DNA of 64,000 nt from Fidelibacterota bacterium. Its GTDB lineage: Bacteria > Fidelibacterota > UBA8477 > JABMPR01. The DNA lies in assembly GCA_016844945.1 (NCBI GenBank), contig JAERTJ010000086.1:125818-189817 (forward strand), given 5' to 3'. The translations under genes were made by a program, and so were the position numbers. Shown here piece by piece: positions 44,199 to 53,145 of the stretch (positions are counted from its first letter, which is position 1; every line of letters begins with the position of its first letter). Below the pieces are notes generated by a model, which saw nothing but the letters and a program-made list of their open reading frames with translations, ran no database searches and was not told the DNA's origin.

Positions 44199-46127
44199 CT
44201 ATTTCAAGTAAACGACTTTGGAATGAGCATATATGCTTGAGTTGGTACTCGACTCACTGAAGCCAACCTGGATCAGGTATACACCAGATTCAACGGATTG
44301 ACCACTGCTATCCTTTCCCTTCCAGATGAAATCAAATGGCTCCTTTGCGAGATTCGATTGAAGTTTTTCAAGAATCAATTCGCCTCGTAAACTGTATATC
44401 TGGATACTTAGATTGCCTGGTTGCGGGATATCCACCTTGATGGTTGTCTGGGGGTTAAAAGGATTTGGATAATGATCCACATTTAATGTTGTTTGAGGCA
44501 ACACTGGTTCGATGTCAGTCGCAGAAATGTTGATACTGGTTGAGTCCAGAACAATGGGCGCCAGGTTCATCTGATCATAATAAGATTGAAACTCTATAAC
44601 TTCCGGCATGTCGTGTTCGAATAGGTCCTGAGCAAAACGCGGTGCTATGGTCTGGTAATTCATTTTGGCAGTGATCATGTAGTTCGATTGTGGATTCAGA
44701 TTTGAAATCAGATAGTGTACTTTATCCATACCCGTGCCTTCAACCGAGCCATCCCTGTTAAAATCAATATCCCCCTGGGCAAGACCAATAATTGCAGTTG
44801 AATCTACAGCAACACCCATGGAAGTATAGCCTAGAGGAGGAATCCGATTATCCTTCAGATATCCTGCGATCCTGAGGAGTGTATAGGTTTTGGCTCCATT
44901 GAGATCTGAGGGGATGTTTTGATAAATTTGAACCTGGTCTTCTGAGTCAATCAATTGATGGTGAGGTTCATATCCTTCATCCAAACCAACAATCTCACCT
45001 GATGCATCCCAGGCACCTGAATGAAACTGCACAATTCCGCTCTCATCCATGACTTTGAGTTCAAGCCAGGCACGTCTGCTGGGATAGGCTGTGGGGAACT
45101 TGTGACCACTTAGATTTTCAACATTTAGAGACACTGTCAATAGATCATCGCCTTCACTCCAGGCAGCTGAGAGGTCGAGATGAACTGAATGGTTTTGGAG
45201 CATATCCATCGTTCTTGATATACTTGAATCAAAATGGGCAGTACTGGCAGTAACCTCAAGTTCTGAGCTAAAATCACGCAACATGCGGAGCATAAATACA
45301 TTTCCACCAACAAACTCATGCGTATGCAGCGGATTTCTATCATTCAACCAGGGTGGACGATTAGCGATCGCAATATTTTCCTCTATCGCTGGCATGTGAC
45401 AGGTCTGACACTCGATACCCTGCTCAGGGTATACGCTATTCAACCATTCAAGGTAGGGCACCTGCTCCGGTGCTTCTCCAGCAATTTGTCCGTCGTCATC
45501 AACGTAAGGAGTAAACAGGGTATGACAGGTCGCACACATCTCTGAGCTCGAGACATGATCACTGAATTCAGGTCTATAGTTAATCATGTTGATCATAGGA
45601 CCTGTGACGGGGTTCTCGAAGGGCCCATAGATTTTTCGCTCATCACCAATGCTGTAATGCCCGGAGAAGCTCTCACCCTGACCCAGATTCTGATCCTGAA
45701 TTTGGTGGCAGCCAGCACAACTCACTCCATCCATCGCCAGAGGATCGATCAACATTTCAGAAATGGTATAACTTTCACTCCCTGTCAAGATAGCCTCGGT
45801 TCGTCCCATCGGGGCATGGCAGGTCGAGCATTTGTCTTCAATTATCGATTGCAGTTCAGGATGTGCTGAAATCTCAGCCTGAACTTTTGCCTGCCAGAGG
45901 GGGTCTTTGGCAGAGTTTGCCATCATGGTTGACCGCCACCAGCTGGCCTGTGATACATTCTGTCCCTGGTTATCAACCAATGCTCCGGGATTGGGGTCAC
46001 CCTGACTATGGCACGTTGCACAGGATCCTGAACCCACAAATAAGGTCGATGAACCAGTGGGTAAAGCCTGAGCAGCCAGCCCGGATGTTAGTAATAAAGC
46101 AATAATTTGTATGCGAACCTTTTTCAT
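44199..46127 (-). CDS. Secreted pentaheme c-type cytochrome with C-terminal sorting domain
   Basis: Exported protein of about 642 residues from ATG 46127 (TTG 46130 lies directly before it). A signal peptide of about 20 residues precedes five CxxCH heme sites: CATCH near 36-40, CSTCH near 100-104, CAGCH near 137-141, CATCH near 198-202 and CQTCH near 240-244. A beta-domain region follows from 310, and the last about 90 residues form a FlgD/T9SS-type sorting domain with the hallmark YPNPFNP near 556-562 and ending GVYLIQVGF and a short basic tail. It is likely displayed or released on the cell surface and may move electrons extracellularly. Reduction or oxidation substrate unknown. Confidence 0.85.
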   Translation of the reverse strand: MKKVRIQIIALLLTSGLAAQALPTGSSTLFVGSGSCATCHSQGDPNPGALVDNQGQNVSQASWWRSTMMANSAKDPLWQAKVQAEISAHPELQSIIEDKCSTCHAPMGRTEAILTGSESYTISEMLIDPLAMDGVSCAGCHQIQDQNLGQGESFSGHYSIGDERKIYGPFENPVTGPMINMINYRPEFSDHVSSSEMCATCHTLFTPYVDDDGQIAGEAPEQVPYLEWLNSVYPEQGIECQTCHMPAIEENIAIANRPPWLNDRNPLHTHEFVGGNVFMLRMLRDFSSELEVTASTAHFDSSISRTMDMLQNHSVHLDLSAAWSEGDDLLTVSLNVENLSGHKFPTAYPSRRAWLELKVMDESGIVQFHSGAWDASGEIVGLDEGYEPHHQLIDSEDQVQIYQNIPSDLNGAKTYTLLRIAGYLKDNRIPPLGYTSMGVAVDSTAIIGLAQGDIDFNRDGSVEGTGMDKVHYLISNLNPQSNYMITAKMNYQTIAPRFAQDLFEHDMPEVIEFQSYYDQMNLAPIVLDSTSINISATDIEPVLPQTTLNVDHYPNPFNPQTTIKVDIPQPGNLSIQIYSLRGELILEKLQSNLAKEPFDFIWKGKDSSGQSVESGVYLIQVGFSESSTNSSIYAHSKVVYLK

Positions 46128-46234
46128 CAATCACTTCTTTTCAAGTTTCATCGCCTCGTTGAAAATCAACTGCCCCAACAAATGTCAGGGCAATTGATAC
46201 AGGGAGGAAGTCCCTTCACAGGGACAGTTAACTT

Positions 46235-46711
46235 TTATGGACGACCCATTCTACCCGGGCGATTCTCTCTGCGACCGGAATTTCTTCCACCACGGTCACC
46301 TTGATCTTGACGAGGTCCACGATTTCCACGGGGTCCAAACTCATGCTGATCAAATACAATTTGCTGGTCAGGGGTTAAAAGTGCTCTGATCTCTCCGCGA
46401 TGTGAATTCATTAATGCATCCATGGCAGTCCGGTTGGCAGCAATTGCAGCTTCCAATTCGGCGATTCTCTCAGCATCAGGATTGTCACTACGATTAAGCT
46501 CACGCAATTCTCTTTCCAGGGATCGGGTTGTCTGGCGAATTTCCTGCATGGCAGGTTGCATGGCATCCCGAAGCTCGGTAATGGCTTGCATTTGTTCAGT
46601 AGTGAGGTTTAAGTTTTCATCCCAGGTTAATTGTCTACCCCCTCCCCGACGACCCTGTGACAGGGCGATGGAGGCAGTAAGTATGATCAACAATAGTATT
46701 CTAAATTTCAT
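46235..46711 (-). CDS. Spy/LTXXQ-like periplasmic protein
   Basis: Periplasmic protein of 158 residues from ATG 46711 (MKFRILLLIILTA), with GGAG 7 nt upstream; an earlier ATG at 46723 has no such site. Signal peptide about 1-18. The helical body holds LTTEQMQAITELRDAM and a second LTPDQQIVFDQHEF, the two LTxxQ-type motifs of the Spy/CpxP/ZraP group. The C-terminus is Arg/Gly/Asp-rich and disordered (RGGRNSGRRENRPGRMGRP). It follows the barrel gene by 11 bp. A periplasmic stress chaperone role is likely. Confidence 0.72.
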   Translation of the reverse strand: MKFRILLLIILTASIALSQGRRGGGRQLTWDENLNLTTEQMQAITELRDAMQPAMQEIRQTTRSLERELRELNRSDNPDAERIAELEAAIAANRTAMDALMNSHRGEIRALLTPDQQIVFDQHEFGPRGNRGPRQDQGDRGGRNSGRRENRPGRMGRP

Positions 46712-46722
46712 TCTTAACTCCA

Positions 46723-47880
46723 TTAATTATTAATATTTAAAGTAACACTGTAATTTCTACTTGCATAATCATATAGCGGGTCATTCGAGCTATTTACGGT
46801 CCAACCGCTATTAAGGACCAGCTCAATTCCAGGAACCCACATATTGACAGATCTATCCAGAATTACACTCCAATTAAATTGAACACTCATGTTTTCATCT
46901 GATCGATCGATCCCCAGATCAACATAAGCTTCATCCTCGATGACATACTCCTGATTCTCAAAATCAAAGGCATAAACTGGAACATCTAGATAATCCTTTC
47001 CGCGTAGCGAATAGGATAGCTTCAAAGTGTTTCTGGTATTCATTTTATAATTGAGTCGAAATGAGGTTGAAGCACCTGTCCATCTGAAGCGATCGATAAA
47101 CGGGTTGTTGATTGCATCCTGCCAATTGAGTAGGCTGGCTGAGTCATTGAGGAGGGATTGGTAACCTAACCATCCGGTGAATCCCATTTTTTGACCGATT
47201 GACTGGCTCACGCGAAGTTCAGATCTCAATAATTGATTATCAGGAATTTGTTCCACATCATAGCTGTCGATCCAGAAATTCTGAAAGGCAATAGAATTTC
47301 TGAGGTTGATTGATGTCCGGGTCTGGAAGGACTGGTTGTAGGTAAGGTACAATTCATGATCTGTATTTGATGCTTCTTCAACTTCTTCAAACTGATTGAA
47401 ATTCAAGTCGTACCCTGAAATGATCAGCTGTGTGGTTTTGAAGTAGTGCTTCCATTTTAAATAGAGCCCATATCCGTTGCTATTGAAATAACTATAGTCA
47501 TCATGATAGCGATTCAGAAATGCATACAACCCACCATAGATCTGATTGTCCTGGATGTCCAGATAGCGCAGTTGCACACCGACTTCTCCATCGTTGGAGG
47601 AATATTGAGCATAAGGATATATCTGCATGTGGGATACATCTACATATGCCCGTAATTTATCGCTGAGGATTGAGCTGAATGTGAATGAGCTGGTTCCATA
47701 TGAAGCATCGTCAAGCAACTTGCTTCCCAGAAGATAATCTGCATTCCCGATTACGTTATCAAAGGTGAATGAATTATCACCAGCCTTTACTTCAACAGAT
47801 GTAAAAGCAACGAGCAGAAATAGATTTGCCAGGATCGACCTTAGAAGTGTGTCTATCATTCTGTGATTTCTGGTTTCCAT
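46723..47880 (-). CDS. Putative outer-membrane beta-barrel protein
   Basis: Protein of about 385 residues not assigned to a named family. From ATG 47880 (TTG 47886 and ATG 47859 are alternatives) a signal peptide runs to about VEVKAG. The rest alternates hydrophobic and polar residues with many Tyr, Asn and Ser, ending RNYSVTLNINN; strands such as YGLYLKWKHYF and ELYLTYNQSF suggest a barrel of 14-18 strands. It lies between the TSP3-repeat gene and the Spy-like gene on the same strand. A receptor or porin role is possible but not shown. Confidence 0.55.
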   Translation of the reverse strand: METRNHRMIDTLLRSILANLFLLVAFTSVEVKAGDNSFTFDNVIGNADYLLGSKLLDDASYGTSSFTFSSILSDKLRAYVDVSHMQIYPYAQYSSNDGEVGVQLRYLDIQDNQIYGGLYAFLNRYHDDYSYFNSNGYGLYLKWKHYFKTTQLIISGYDLNFNQFEEVEEASNTDHELYLTYNQSFQTRTSINLRNSIAFQNFWIDSYDVEQIPDNQLLRSELRVSQSIGQKMGFTGWLGYQSLLNDSASLLNWQDAINNPFIDRFRWTGASTSFRLNYKMNTRNTLKLSYSLRGKDYLDVPVYAFDFENQEYVIEDEAYVDLGIDRSDENMSVQFNWSVILDRSVNMWVPGIELVLNSGWTVNSSNDPLYDYASRNYSVTLNINN

Positions 47881-47943
47881 TGGCAAGATATCCTATTGAC
47901 CTCTATTTGACTTCACAATATACAATTGGATTATCTACAGTCA

Positions 47944-47965
47944 GGGGAGGATTTGCATCCTCCCC
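47944..47965. terminator. Stem-loop after the TSP3-repeat gene
   Basis: GGGGAGGAT (47944-47952) and ATCCTCCCC (47957-47965) form a perfect 9-bp stem with a TTGC loop. No U-tract follows on the minus strand. It may lower downstream expression or protect the upstream mRNA end. Confidence 0.5.
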
Positions 47966-47981
47966 AACCGTATTTCATTAT

Positions 47982-48593
47982 TTAGTTTACGCTTTTTACC
48001 CGGTTTTGTTGTTCAGCGCGAGCACCTGGGTCTCGGCTAAATTCACCTGGGCCAGGTCGAACACCACGTCCCCCACGACCAGGTCTGTCACCTTCGCCAC
48101 CGCGACGTCCACCGCGACGATCATCTCCAAACCTGCCATCTTCAGGACGTACATAGTCTTCATCAGCATAATTTGGGATACCATCACCGTCATCATCTGG
48201 GGCATTATCGTTATAACCATCACCATCTTCATCGATAAATTCACCACCACCATGACGTCCACCTCGGCCATCTTCTGGACGTACATAGTCCTCATCGTAG
48301 CGGTTTGGGATACCATCACCATCATCATCTGGGGCGTTATCATTGTAGCCATCACCATTTTCATCAACGAAGTTGGGATGCACATAATCTTCATCAGCAT
48401 AATTAGGAATGCCATCACCATCATCATCTGGCGCGTTGTCATTGTAGCCATCACCGTTTTCATCAACGAAACCACCGCCAGGACCATTGCCACCAAAGCC
48501 ATTTCCTGGTCCCTGAGCATACACTGGACTGGCAATTGCGAACAGACTCATTGCTGCTAACATCACCAGAAGTGTCATCAGATTCTTTTTCAT
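47982..48593 (-). CDS. Secreted protein with three TSP3-like calcium-binding repeats
   Basis: Protein of 203 residues from ATG 48593, which has AAGGAGA at ideal spacing; an upstream in-frame start at 48632 has none. Signal peptide about 1-25 (cleavage near VYAQG). Three 30-residue repeats of the form F-[VI]-D-E-[ND]-G-D-G-Y-N-D-N-A-P-D-D-D-G-D-G-I-P-N follow at about residues 42-71, 75-104 and 119-148, matching thrombospondin type 3 calcium loops. The tail is Arg/Gly-rich. The gene sits next to an NtrC-type regulator and upstream of a barrel gene. It probably binds calcium at the cell surface or outside. Confidence 0.65.
   Translation of the reverse strand: MKKNLMTLLVMLAAMSLFAIASPVYAQGPGNGFGGNGPGGGFVDENGDGYNDNAPDDDGDGIPNYADEDYVHPNFVDENGDGYNDNAPDDDGDGIPNRYDEDYVRPEDGRGGRHGGGEFIDEDGDGYNDNAPDDDGDGIPNYADEDYVRPEDGRFGDDRRGGRRGGEGDRPGRGGRGVRPGPGEFSRDPGARAEQQNRVKSVN
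48150..48470 (-). repeat. Three in-frame 90-bp repeats encoding TSP3-like motifs
   Basis: Units at 48381-48470, 48282-48371 and 48150-48239. The first two are 9 bp apart and the third is 42 bp further. The shared DNA core codes for DENGDGYNDNAPDDDGDGIP or a near copy. They are recent enough for strong nucleotide similarity and could vary in copy number. Confidence 0.75.
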
Positions 48594-48650
48594 TTTGATT
48601 CTCCTTATCTTGGTTTGTCTTTTTTCACTCATAACAGTTGCCCCTCATAG

Positions 48651-48670
48651 TCCAATTGCTATGCCAGAGA
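48651..48670 (-). promoter_or_regulatory. Possible sigma-54 promoter (near-consensus -24/-12)
   Basis: On the minus strand CTGGCATAGCAATTGGA has the -24 element TGGCA and a -12 element TTGG with the correct 10-bp spacing between GG and GG (consensus GG-N10-GC). One key base differs. It lies about 60-75 bp upstream of the TSP3-repeat gene and beside an NtrC-type regulator gene. Confidence 0.35.
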
Positions 48671-48754
48671 TTCCCAGGAGAAATTTAATCGTTATATCAT
48701 ACTGTTATTATTGTATTAACACATTCTTGTTTAGTGAACAGGAGAGAAGAATTT

Positions 48755-48790
48755 TTCGACAAAATGGGGTGAGTTCGACAATATTGTCGA
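48755..48790. promoter_or_regulatory. Palindrome with upstream half-site, candidate enhancer
   Basis: TCGACAATATTGTCGA (48775-48790) is a perfect 16-bp palindrome. A direct copy of its left part, TTCGACA, is at 48755-48761, 19 bp away, close to two helical turns. It lies about 115-150 bp upstream of the start expected from the possible sigma-54 promoter, the usual place for an NtrC-type enhancer. Confidence 0.5.
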
Positions 48791-48815
48791 GAAATATACG
48801 AATAAATCATCATGT

Positions 48816-48870
48816 GTCATCTCGAGCGGATCCAAGAGATATTTATCCCTCGACTAGGATCGGCATGACG
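48816..48870. repeat. Degenerate GTCATCTCGAGCG-type inverted repeat
   Basis: GTCATCTCGAGCGGATCC (48816-48833) is loosely complementary to the segment ending at 48870, read on the other strand as CGTCATGCCGATCCTAG. The TCATCTCGAG start resembles small palindromic elements found in intergenic regions of FCB genomes. Confidence 0.4.
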
Positions 48871-48903
48871 ATTGGAAGGCTTATTTCGGAGGTATGCTAG
48901 AAA

Positions 48904-50235
48904 TTATTTAAGATGATATTTCTGGAGTTTGTAACGCAGAACGCGCTCGCTGACACCTAATCTTCGAGCACATTCACTTTGATTCCCATTTGATTCAGTA
49001 AGGGTTCTCCTTATGAGATCAGCCTCCAGGTCACCCACTGATGATTTAAGTTTCCCAGATGGTTTTGACTGTTGTTTGGGTTGAGGCAAATTCAACCCAT
49101 CGGGTAAAATCTCGGGTGCTTCACATAATAAGACGGCTCGTTCGATGAGATTTCCCAATTCACGAACATTTCCAGGGAACTGATACCCTTTGAGTACCGC
49201 CATCGCTGCTTCTGAAAACTTTAATCCGGAACGGCTTTCTCGGTGAGAATATTTCTGGAGGAAGTGATTTGTGAGAAGCTCGATATCACTTCGACGCTCT
49301 CGAAGTGGTGGAATGTGCAAATTTATGACATTGAGTCGATAGTATAAATCTTCCCTGAACTCACCTAGCTCGATAGCATGTTCCAAATCTACATTAGTAG
49401 CAGCAATCACACGAACATCAGAGGTATATACTATATTTTCACCGATCCGTTGAAACTCCCCACTCTGTAGAAATCTCAACAACTTGGTTTGCATCTCCAT
49501 AGGTAGGTCGCCGATTTCATCCAGGAACAAGGTGCCGCCATCTGCTTCTTCAAACCGTCCTGTTCTGGATGCCGTTGCCCCTGTAAAGGCACCCTTTTCA
49601 TGACCAAACAATTCACTTTCTATAAGATGGCTGGGCAGTGCTGCACAATTCACTGCGACCATAGCCTTACTTGATCTTGGTGAATGTTTGTGAATATGGT
49701 CAGCCAGGACTTCCTTACCCACACCAGTCTCTCCGGTAATAAGGACTGTTACCTGACTGGAGGCTACCCTTGTTGCCTGCTTGATAATGGTTAGCATTGC
49801 AGGATCTTCAGCGAGATAGTCTGAATCCCCCATTAAATCAGAATTTGTCGTGTCGTGCTCCCCTCGTCTTTCAGCCAGATGAGCTTCAATTCCCTTGATG
49901 AGACTTTCAAGCTGATCAAGATCAACGGGTTTTGTGAGAAAATCCCAAGCTCCGGACTTCATGGCATTAACAGCGATGTCAACAGTTCCAAATGCTGTGA
50001 TCAAGACAAGGATGGTTCCCGGGTGGCGTGATTTCACCTCGTTCAAAAGATCTACACCTGTCATATATGGCATTTTGTAATCTGACAGAACAATGTCCAC
50101 CTGATAGTTGTGCATATGAGCCAAAGCAGTCTGTGCAGAGTCTGCGGTGCTCACATCATAGCCGATCTTTTCCAGGAATCCCGCCAATGATTCACGCTGC
50201 AACTGTTCATCATCAACAATCAATAATTTGGTCAT
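48904..50235 (-). CDS. Sigma-54-dependent response regulator (NtrC family)
   Basis: Regulator of 443 residues in three domains: a receiver (1-120, phosphoacceptor D52 in VLSDYKMP), an AAA+ domain with Walker A GETGVGKE near 165-172, the sigma-54 contact motif GAFTGA near 213, Walker B GGTLFLDEIGDL, and a C-terminal Fis-type helix-turn-helix (NQSECARRLGVSERVLRYKL). It remodels RNA polymerase holding sigma-54 when phosphorylated. The start overlaps the histidine kinase stop by 4 nt, so it is its cognate partner. The sigma-54 gene itself is not in the window. Confidence 0.95.
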   Translation of the reverse strand: MTKLLIVDDEQLQRESLAGFLEKIGYDVSTADSAQTALAHMHNYQVDIVLSDYKMPYMTGVDLLNEVKSRHPGTILVLITAFGTVDIAVNAMKSGAWDFLTKPVDLDQLESLIKGIEAHLAERRGEHDTTNSDLMGDSDYLAEDPAMLTIIKQATRVASSQVTVLITGETGVGKEVLADHIHKHSPRSSKAMVAVNCAALPSHLIESELFGHEKGAFTGATASRTGRFEEADGGTLFLDEIGDLPMEMQTKLLRFLQSGEFQRIGENIVYTSDVRVIAATNVDLEHAIELGEFREDLYYRLNVINLHIPPLRERRSDIELLTNHFLQKYSHRESRSGLKFSEAAMAVLKGYQFPGNVRELGNLIERAVLLCEAPEILPDGLNLPQPKQQSKPSGKLKSSVGDLEADLIRRTLTESNGNQSECARRLGVSERVLRYKLQKYHLK

Positions 50236-51944
50236 TGTCTCACCGGTATTTTGATTTCAATATTTGTTCCTGAGTTAACCACACTCTCCACATCCAGACT
50301 TCCCTGATGATCAGCGATGATTTTATGGGTAAGAGCCAAACCAACCCCAGTGCCCATGTCTTTGGTGGTGTAGTATAAATCGAATATACGGCTAAGCTGA
50401 TCTGCTTCGATACCACTTCCGCTATCCCTGACAGATATAACAATCTTATCCCCTGATTTTCTACCAATCATTCGCACTGTATCGCCAGTTTCGCAAGCAT
50501 CCAGAGCATTTTTAACCAGATTGGAGATTGCCTGTTTTAAATATTCAGTATCAGCCTCGAATCGGATAGATTCACTCTCCACCAGGAGTGTCACATTCTG
50601 ATCCATAGCTTGAGATTGGTAGAGCTCTTTGATCTGCCTCAACACCTCTCCCAAATTTAGCTCTGAATAATTCAAGGGAGTTGGTCGTGTGTATTCCAGA
50701 AAATCCTGAAGAGAATCATTAATTCGTCCAATCTCAGACACCATAGTACCTGTTAGAGATAGGTAGTCCTCAGAATCAGTTTTTGGTTCAAACTCACGTT
50801 TCAGGCGTTGGGCTACAATCCCGATTGCATTGAGTGGGTTGCGAATCTCATGAGCCACCCCAGCAGCCAGTTCACCCATAGCCGCCTGTTTCTCACGCAT
50901 ACGGTTAAGTTTTTCCAGCTGATGAACTTCGGCTTCAATCCGCTGCTTCTCCCGCTCCAGCAGAGCGGCGTTTTGCCGAGAAATAAGAAAGATCAGAATG
51001 GCAAATGCCAGGAGGGTAAGCAGGGTCGTGCGCACCAGAATTTGATATATGATTTGCCCTCGAAGATTGACCAGAGTATCGTCTTCAAAGCCAATGCGAA
51101 CTTCACCGACATCAGTACCAAAGAATACGGGACGAACCACTTCAAGCAGTGTGGTGTCAGCAATATTCACTTCATACAGGATGTCAGCCAGAGGTGTACG
51201 CGACCAGCTATCGTCAATCTTCACGCCATTCTTTGATACGAAATATGGCTCATGGCTATCAAGGGATAATTGGAGATATTTTAGTCCCTTCACATGTAGG
51301 AGGTCTTCCAGGGCAGATTCCATTTCGGTCAAATAGCGAAAATCTTCAGCAGCTTCTACAGAGAGCTGACATGTGATAGCCCCCCCGCGGCTCCTAGGTA
51401 TGGCAACCAGAAATTGCTCATCCTCAAGAAATTCATTTCCAATGATATCATCTTGATCATCAATACCAAAAATGATTACATCCTGTTTATTGTTCAGAAT
51501 AGGTTCAAGCTTTTCTTTGACCCATACATTTTCTGAAACATCACTGGGGTCAACACCCTTTGATAATTTTCCAACTGATCGTTCGATGTTACCATCACTA
51601 TCGAAGGTGGTCACTTCAAGAATGGTGTCATCATTCACCAGCTCATCCAGATCCTGTTTTGACAATGCCTGCTCTGAATCCATGTGATTGAGGAGTGTCA
51701 AAAGGTCTATTGCCCTGTCAACATATGCATATTTGAGCTCTTCAGTGAGATAAGCCTGGCCACTGCCACTCTGAGCAATGACCGCTGCAGTCATGGCTGC
51801 CTGGTCCTGGATAAGTTGAAGCAACTCACGATATCTAGATTTATACTCAAGATAGGTTGACAGGAAGAGAATGCCCAGCACACCAAGGTAAAGCAAGATA
51901 TACCATGGTTTAAGTCTGAGTAGTTTTTTTGCTGGTTTCAGCAA
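50232..51944 (-). CDS. Membrane sensor histidine kinase
   Basis: Kinase of 570 residues partnered with the NtrC-type regulator. Two membrane helices (about 14-31 and 300-322) frame a periplasmic sensor of about 265 residues. The dimerisation/phosphoacceptor domain follows a coiled-coil linker; the phosphorylated His is H365 in GVAHEIRNPLNAIG. The ATPase domain has the N box (KNALDACE), G1 (DSGSGIE) and G2 (GVGLALTHKI) motifs. The sensor fold is not recognised. It lies 16 bp upstream of the aroG-like gene's end on the same strand; the promoter would be in that gap or within aroG. Confidence 0.93.
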   Translation of the reverse strand: MLKPAKKLLRLKPWYILLYLGVLGILFLSTYLEYKSRYRELLQLIQDQAAMTAAVIAQSGSGQAYLTEELKYAYVDRAIDLLTLLNHMDSEQALSKQDLDELVNDDTILEVTTFDSDGNIERSVGKLSKGVDPSDVSENVWVKEKLEPILNNKQDVIIFGIDDQDDIIGNEFLEDEQFLVAIPRSRGGAITCQLSVEAAEDFRYLTEMESALEDLLHVKGLKYLQLSLDSHEPYFVSKNGVKIDDSWSRTPLADILYEVNIADTTLLEVVRPVFFGTDVGEVRIGFEDDTLVNLRGQIIYQILVRTTLLTLLAFAILIFLISRQNAALLEREKQRIEAEVHQLEKLNRMREKQAAMGELAAGVAHEIRNPLNAIGIVAQRLKREFEPKTDSEDYLSLTGTMVSEIGRINDSLQDFLEYTRPTPLNYSELNLGEVLRQIKELYQSQAMDQNVTLLVESESIRFEADTEYLKQAISNLVKNALDACETGDTVRMIGRKSGDKIVISVRDSGSGIEADQLSRIFDLYYTTKDMGTGVGLALTHKIIADHQGSLDVESVVNSGTNIEIKIPVRQ

Positions 51945-51960
51945 TGGAGTCCTCTACGAA

Positions 51961-53004
51961 TTAACCCAGGACATCCCAGGCATGCTGCAATAGTCTCTCT
52001 GTTGTATCAAAACTAACACAGGCATCTGTGATGGAGACCCCGTAGTCCAGCAGACTCAGATCTTCTGGTATCTTTTGATTCCCTTCAAACAGATTACTCT
52101 CCAGCATCATCCCGATCAGCGCACGGTTTCCTGCTACCCGCTGTGAGAGAATACTATTCCAGACCTTTTCCTGTTGTTCGAATTTCTTACCGGAGTTGGC
52201 ATGTGAACAATCCACCATGATAGCCTGGTGTAGGTCATTCATTTCCATTCTCTGTGATGTCTCGAGGATGCTGCCGGGTTCATAGTTTGGCCGGGTTTCT
52301 CCTCCCCGGAGAATGATATGTCCTAATTTATTCCCTGTGGTTTCAACGACAGCAATTTGCCCATCTTGATCAACTCCAATAAAGTGATGGGGGTGACGGG
52401 CACTCACCATGGCATCAATAGCCACCTGTAAACTACCTGTGGTGCTATTTTTAAAGCCAACTGGCATGGAAAGACCTGAAGCCATCTGCCTATGAGTCTG
52501 ACTCTCCGTAGTTCGGGCTCCAATGGCGGACCATGAGACAAGATCATCAATGTACTGCGGTGTAATGGGGTCCAGGAATTCAGTACCAGCTGGTACTCCC
52601 ATATCATTAATGGCTGCCAGGAGTTTTCGTCCACGTCTCAAGCCTTCATCTATAAGATAGCTTCCATCCAGATTTGGATCATAGGTTAACCCCTTCCACC
52701 CGATGGTAGTTCTCGGCTTTTCAAAATAGACACGCATGACAATAAATATTCTGTCTTCATACTTCGAGCGAAGGGCATTCAAGCGATTTGCATACTCCAA
52801 AGCAGCTTTAGGATCATGAATTGAACAGGGTCCGGCAATCACGAGGAGTCGTTTGTCCTTTCCTTCAAGGATATCGTTAATGGCCTCACGTGCTTCAATC
52901 ACTGTCCTATTGGCATTTTCAGTGACGGGAAATTCATCTTTCAATGCTCTGGGTGAAGAGAGAGGATAAAATCCTTTAATGTGTAGATCTTGTGTCATTT
53001 TCAT
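51961..53004 (-). CDS. aroG: 3-deoxy-7-phosphoheptulonate synthase, class I
   Basis: First enzyme of the shikimate pathway: PEP + erythrose-4-phosphate to DAHP. The 347-residue length and the class I AroFGH signatures are clear: [15 protein letters not shown] near 54-68, [17 protein letters not shown] near 90-106, [17 protein letters not shown] near 160, [11 protein letters not shown] near 183, and [11 protein letters not shown] near 263. Whether it is inhibited by Phe, Tyr or Trp cannot be read; the symbol stands for the family. It lies between the atp terminator and the kinase gene. A 92-bp upstream region contains its promoter. Confidence 0.93.
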   Translation of the reverse strand: MKMTQDLHIKGFYPLSSPRALKDEFPVTENANRTVIEAREAINDILEGKDKRLLVIAGPCSIHDPKAALEYANRLNALRSKYEDRIFIVMRVYFEKPRTTIGWKGLTYDPNLDGSYLIDEGLRRGRKLLAAINDMGVPAGTEFLDPITPQYIDDLVSWSAIGARTTESQTHRQMASGLSMPVGFKNSTTGSLQVAIDAMVSARHPHHFIGVDQDGQIAVVETTGNKLGHIILRGGETRPNYEPGSILETSQRMEMNDLHQAIMVDCSHANSGKKFEQQEKVWNSILSQRVAGNRALIGMMLESNLFEGNQKIPEDLSLLDYGVSITDACVSFDTTERLLQHAWDVLG

Positions 53005-53091
53005 AGGCGTGGTCTTCAGTATTATTTATTTCAATTCAGCAATGGAATCTAATTAAAAGTAAGGTCAGGATTGAACAAAGATTCCATTTCA

Positions 53092-53121
53092 ATAAAAATG
53101 CCCCGGAAAACCGGGGCATTT
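53092..53121 (-). terminator. Rho-independent terminator of the atp operon
   Basis: AATGCCCCGG (53097-53106) and CCGGGGCATT (53111-53120) form a 10-bp stem with a 4-base loop; on the minus strand a TTTTTATT run follows. It is 25 bp after atpC. Confidence 0.93.
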
Positions 53122-53145
53122 CTGGATTTTATTTAAATGAGTAGA

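Larger units (their letters stand above)
48594..48903. other. 310-bp intergenic region upstream of the TSP3-repeat gene
   Basis: The largest non-coding gap in the window. It holds a possible sigma-54-type promoter (48651-48670), a direct repeat and perfect palindrome (48755-48790), and a degenerate inverted repeat (48816-48870). A 101-residue plus-strand frame here has no family features and I do not call it a gene. Confidence 0.6.

Noticed and set aside
48150..48470. Regular DNA repeats that could look like a CRISPR array
   Set aside because: They are 90-bp in-frame protein repeats with codon structure, spaced 9 and 42 bp, not short repeats with unique spacers.
48595..48900. 101-residue plus-strand frame in the gap before the TSP3-repeat gene
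   Set aside because: No family features, no ribosome site, and it runs through regulatory and repeat sequence.
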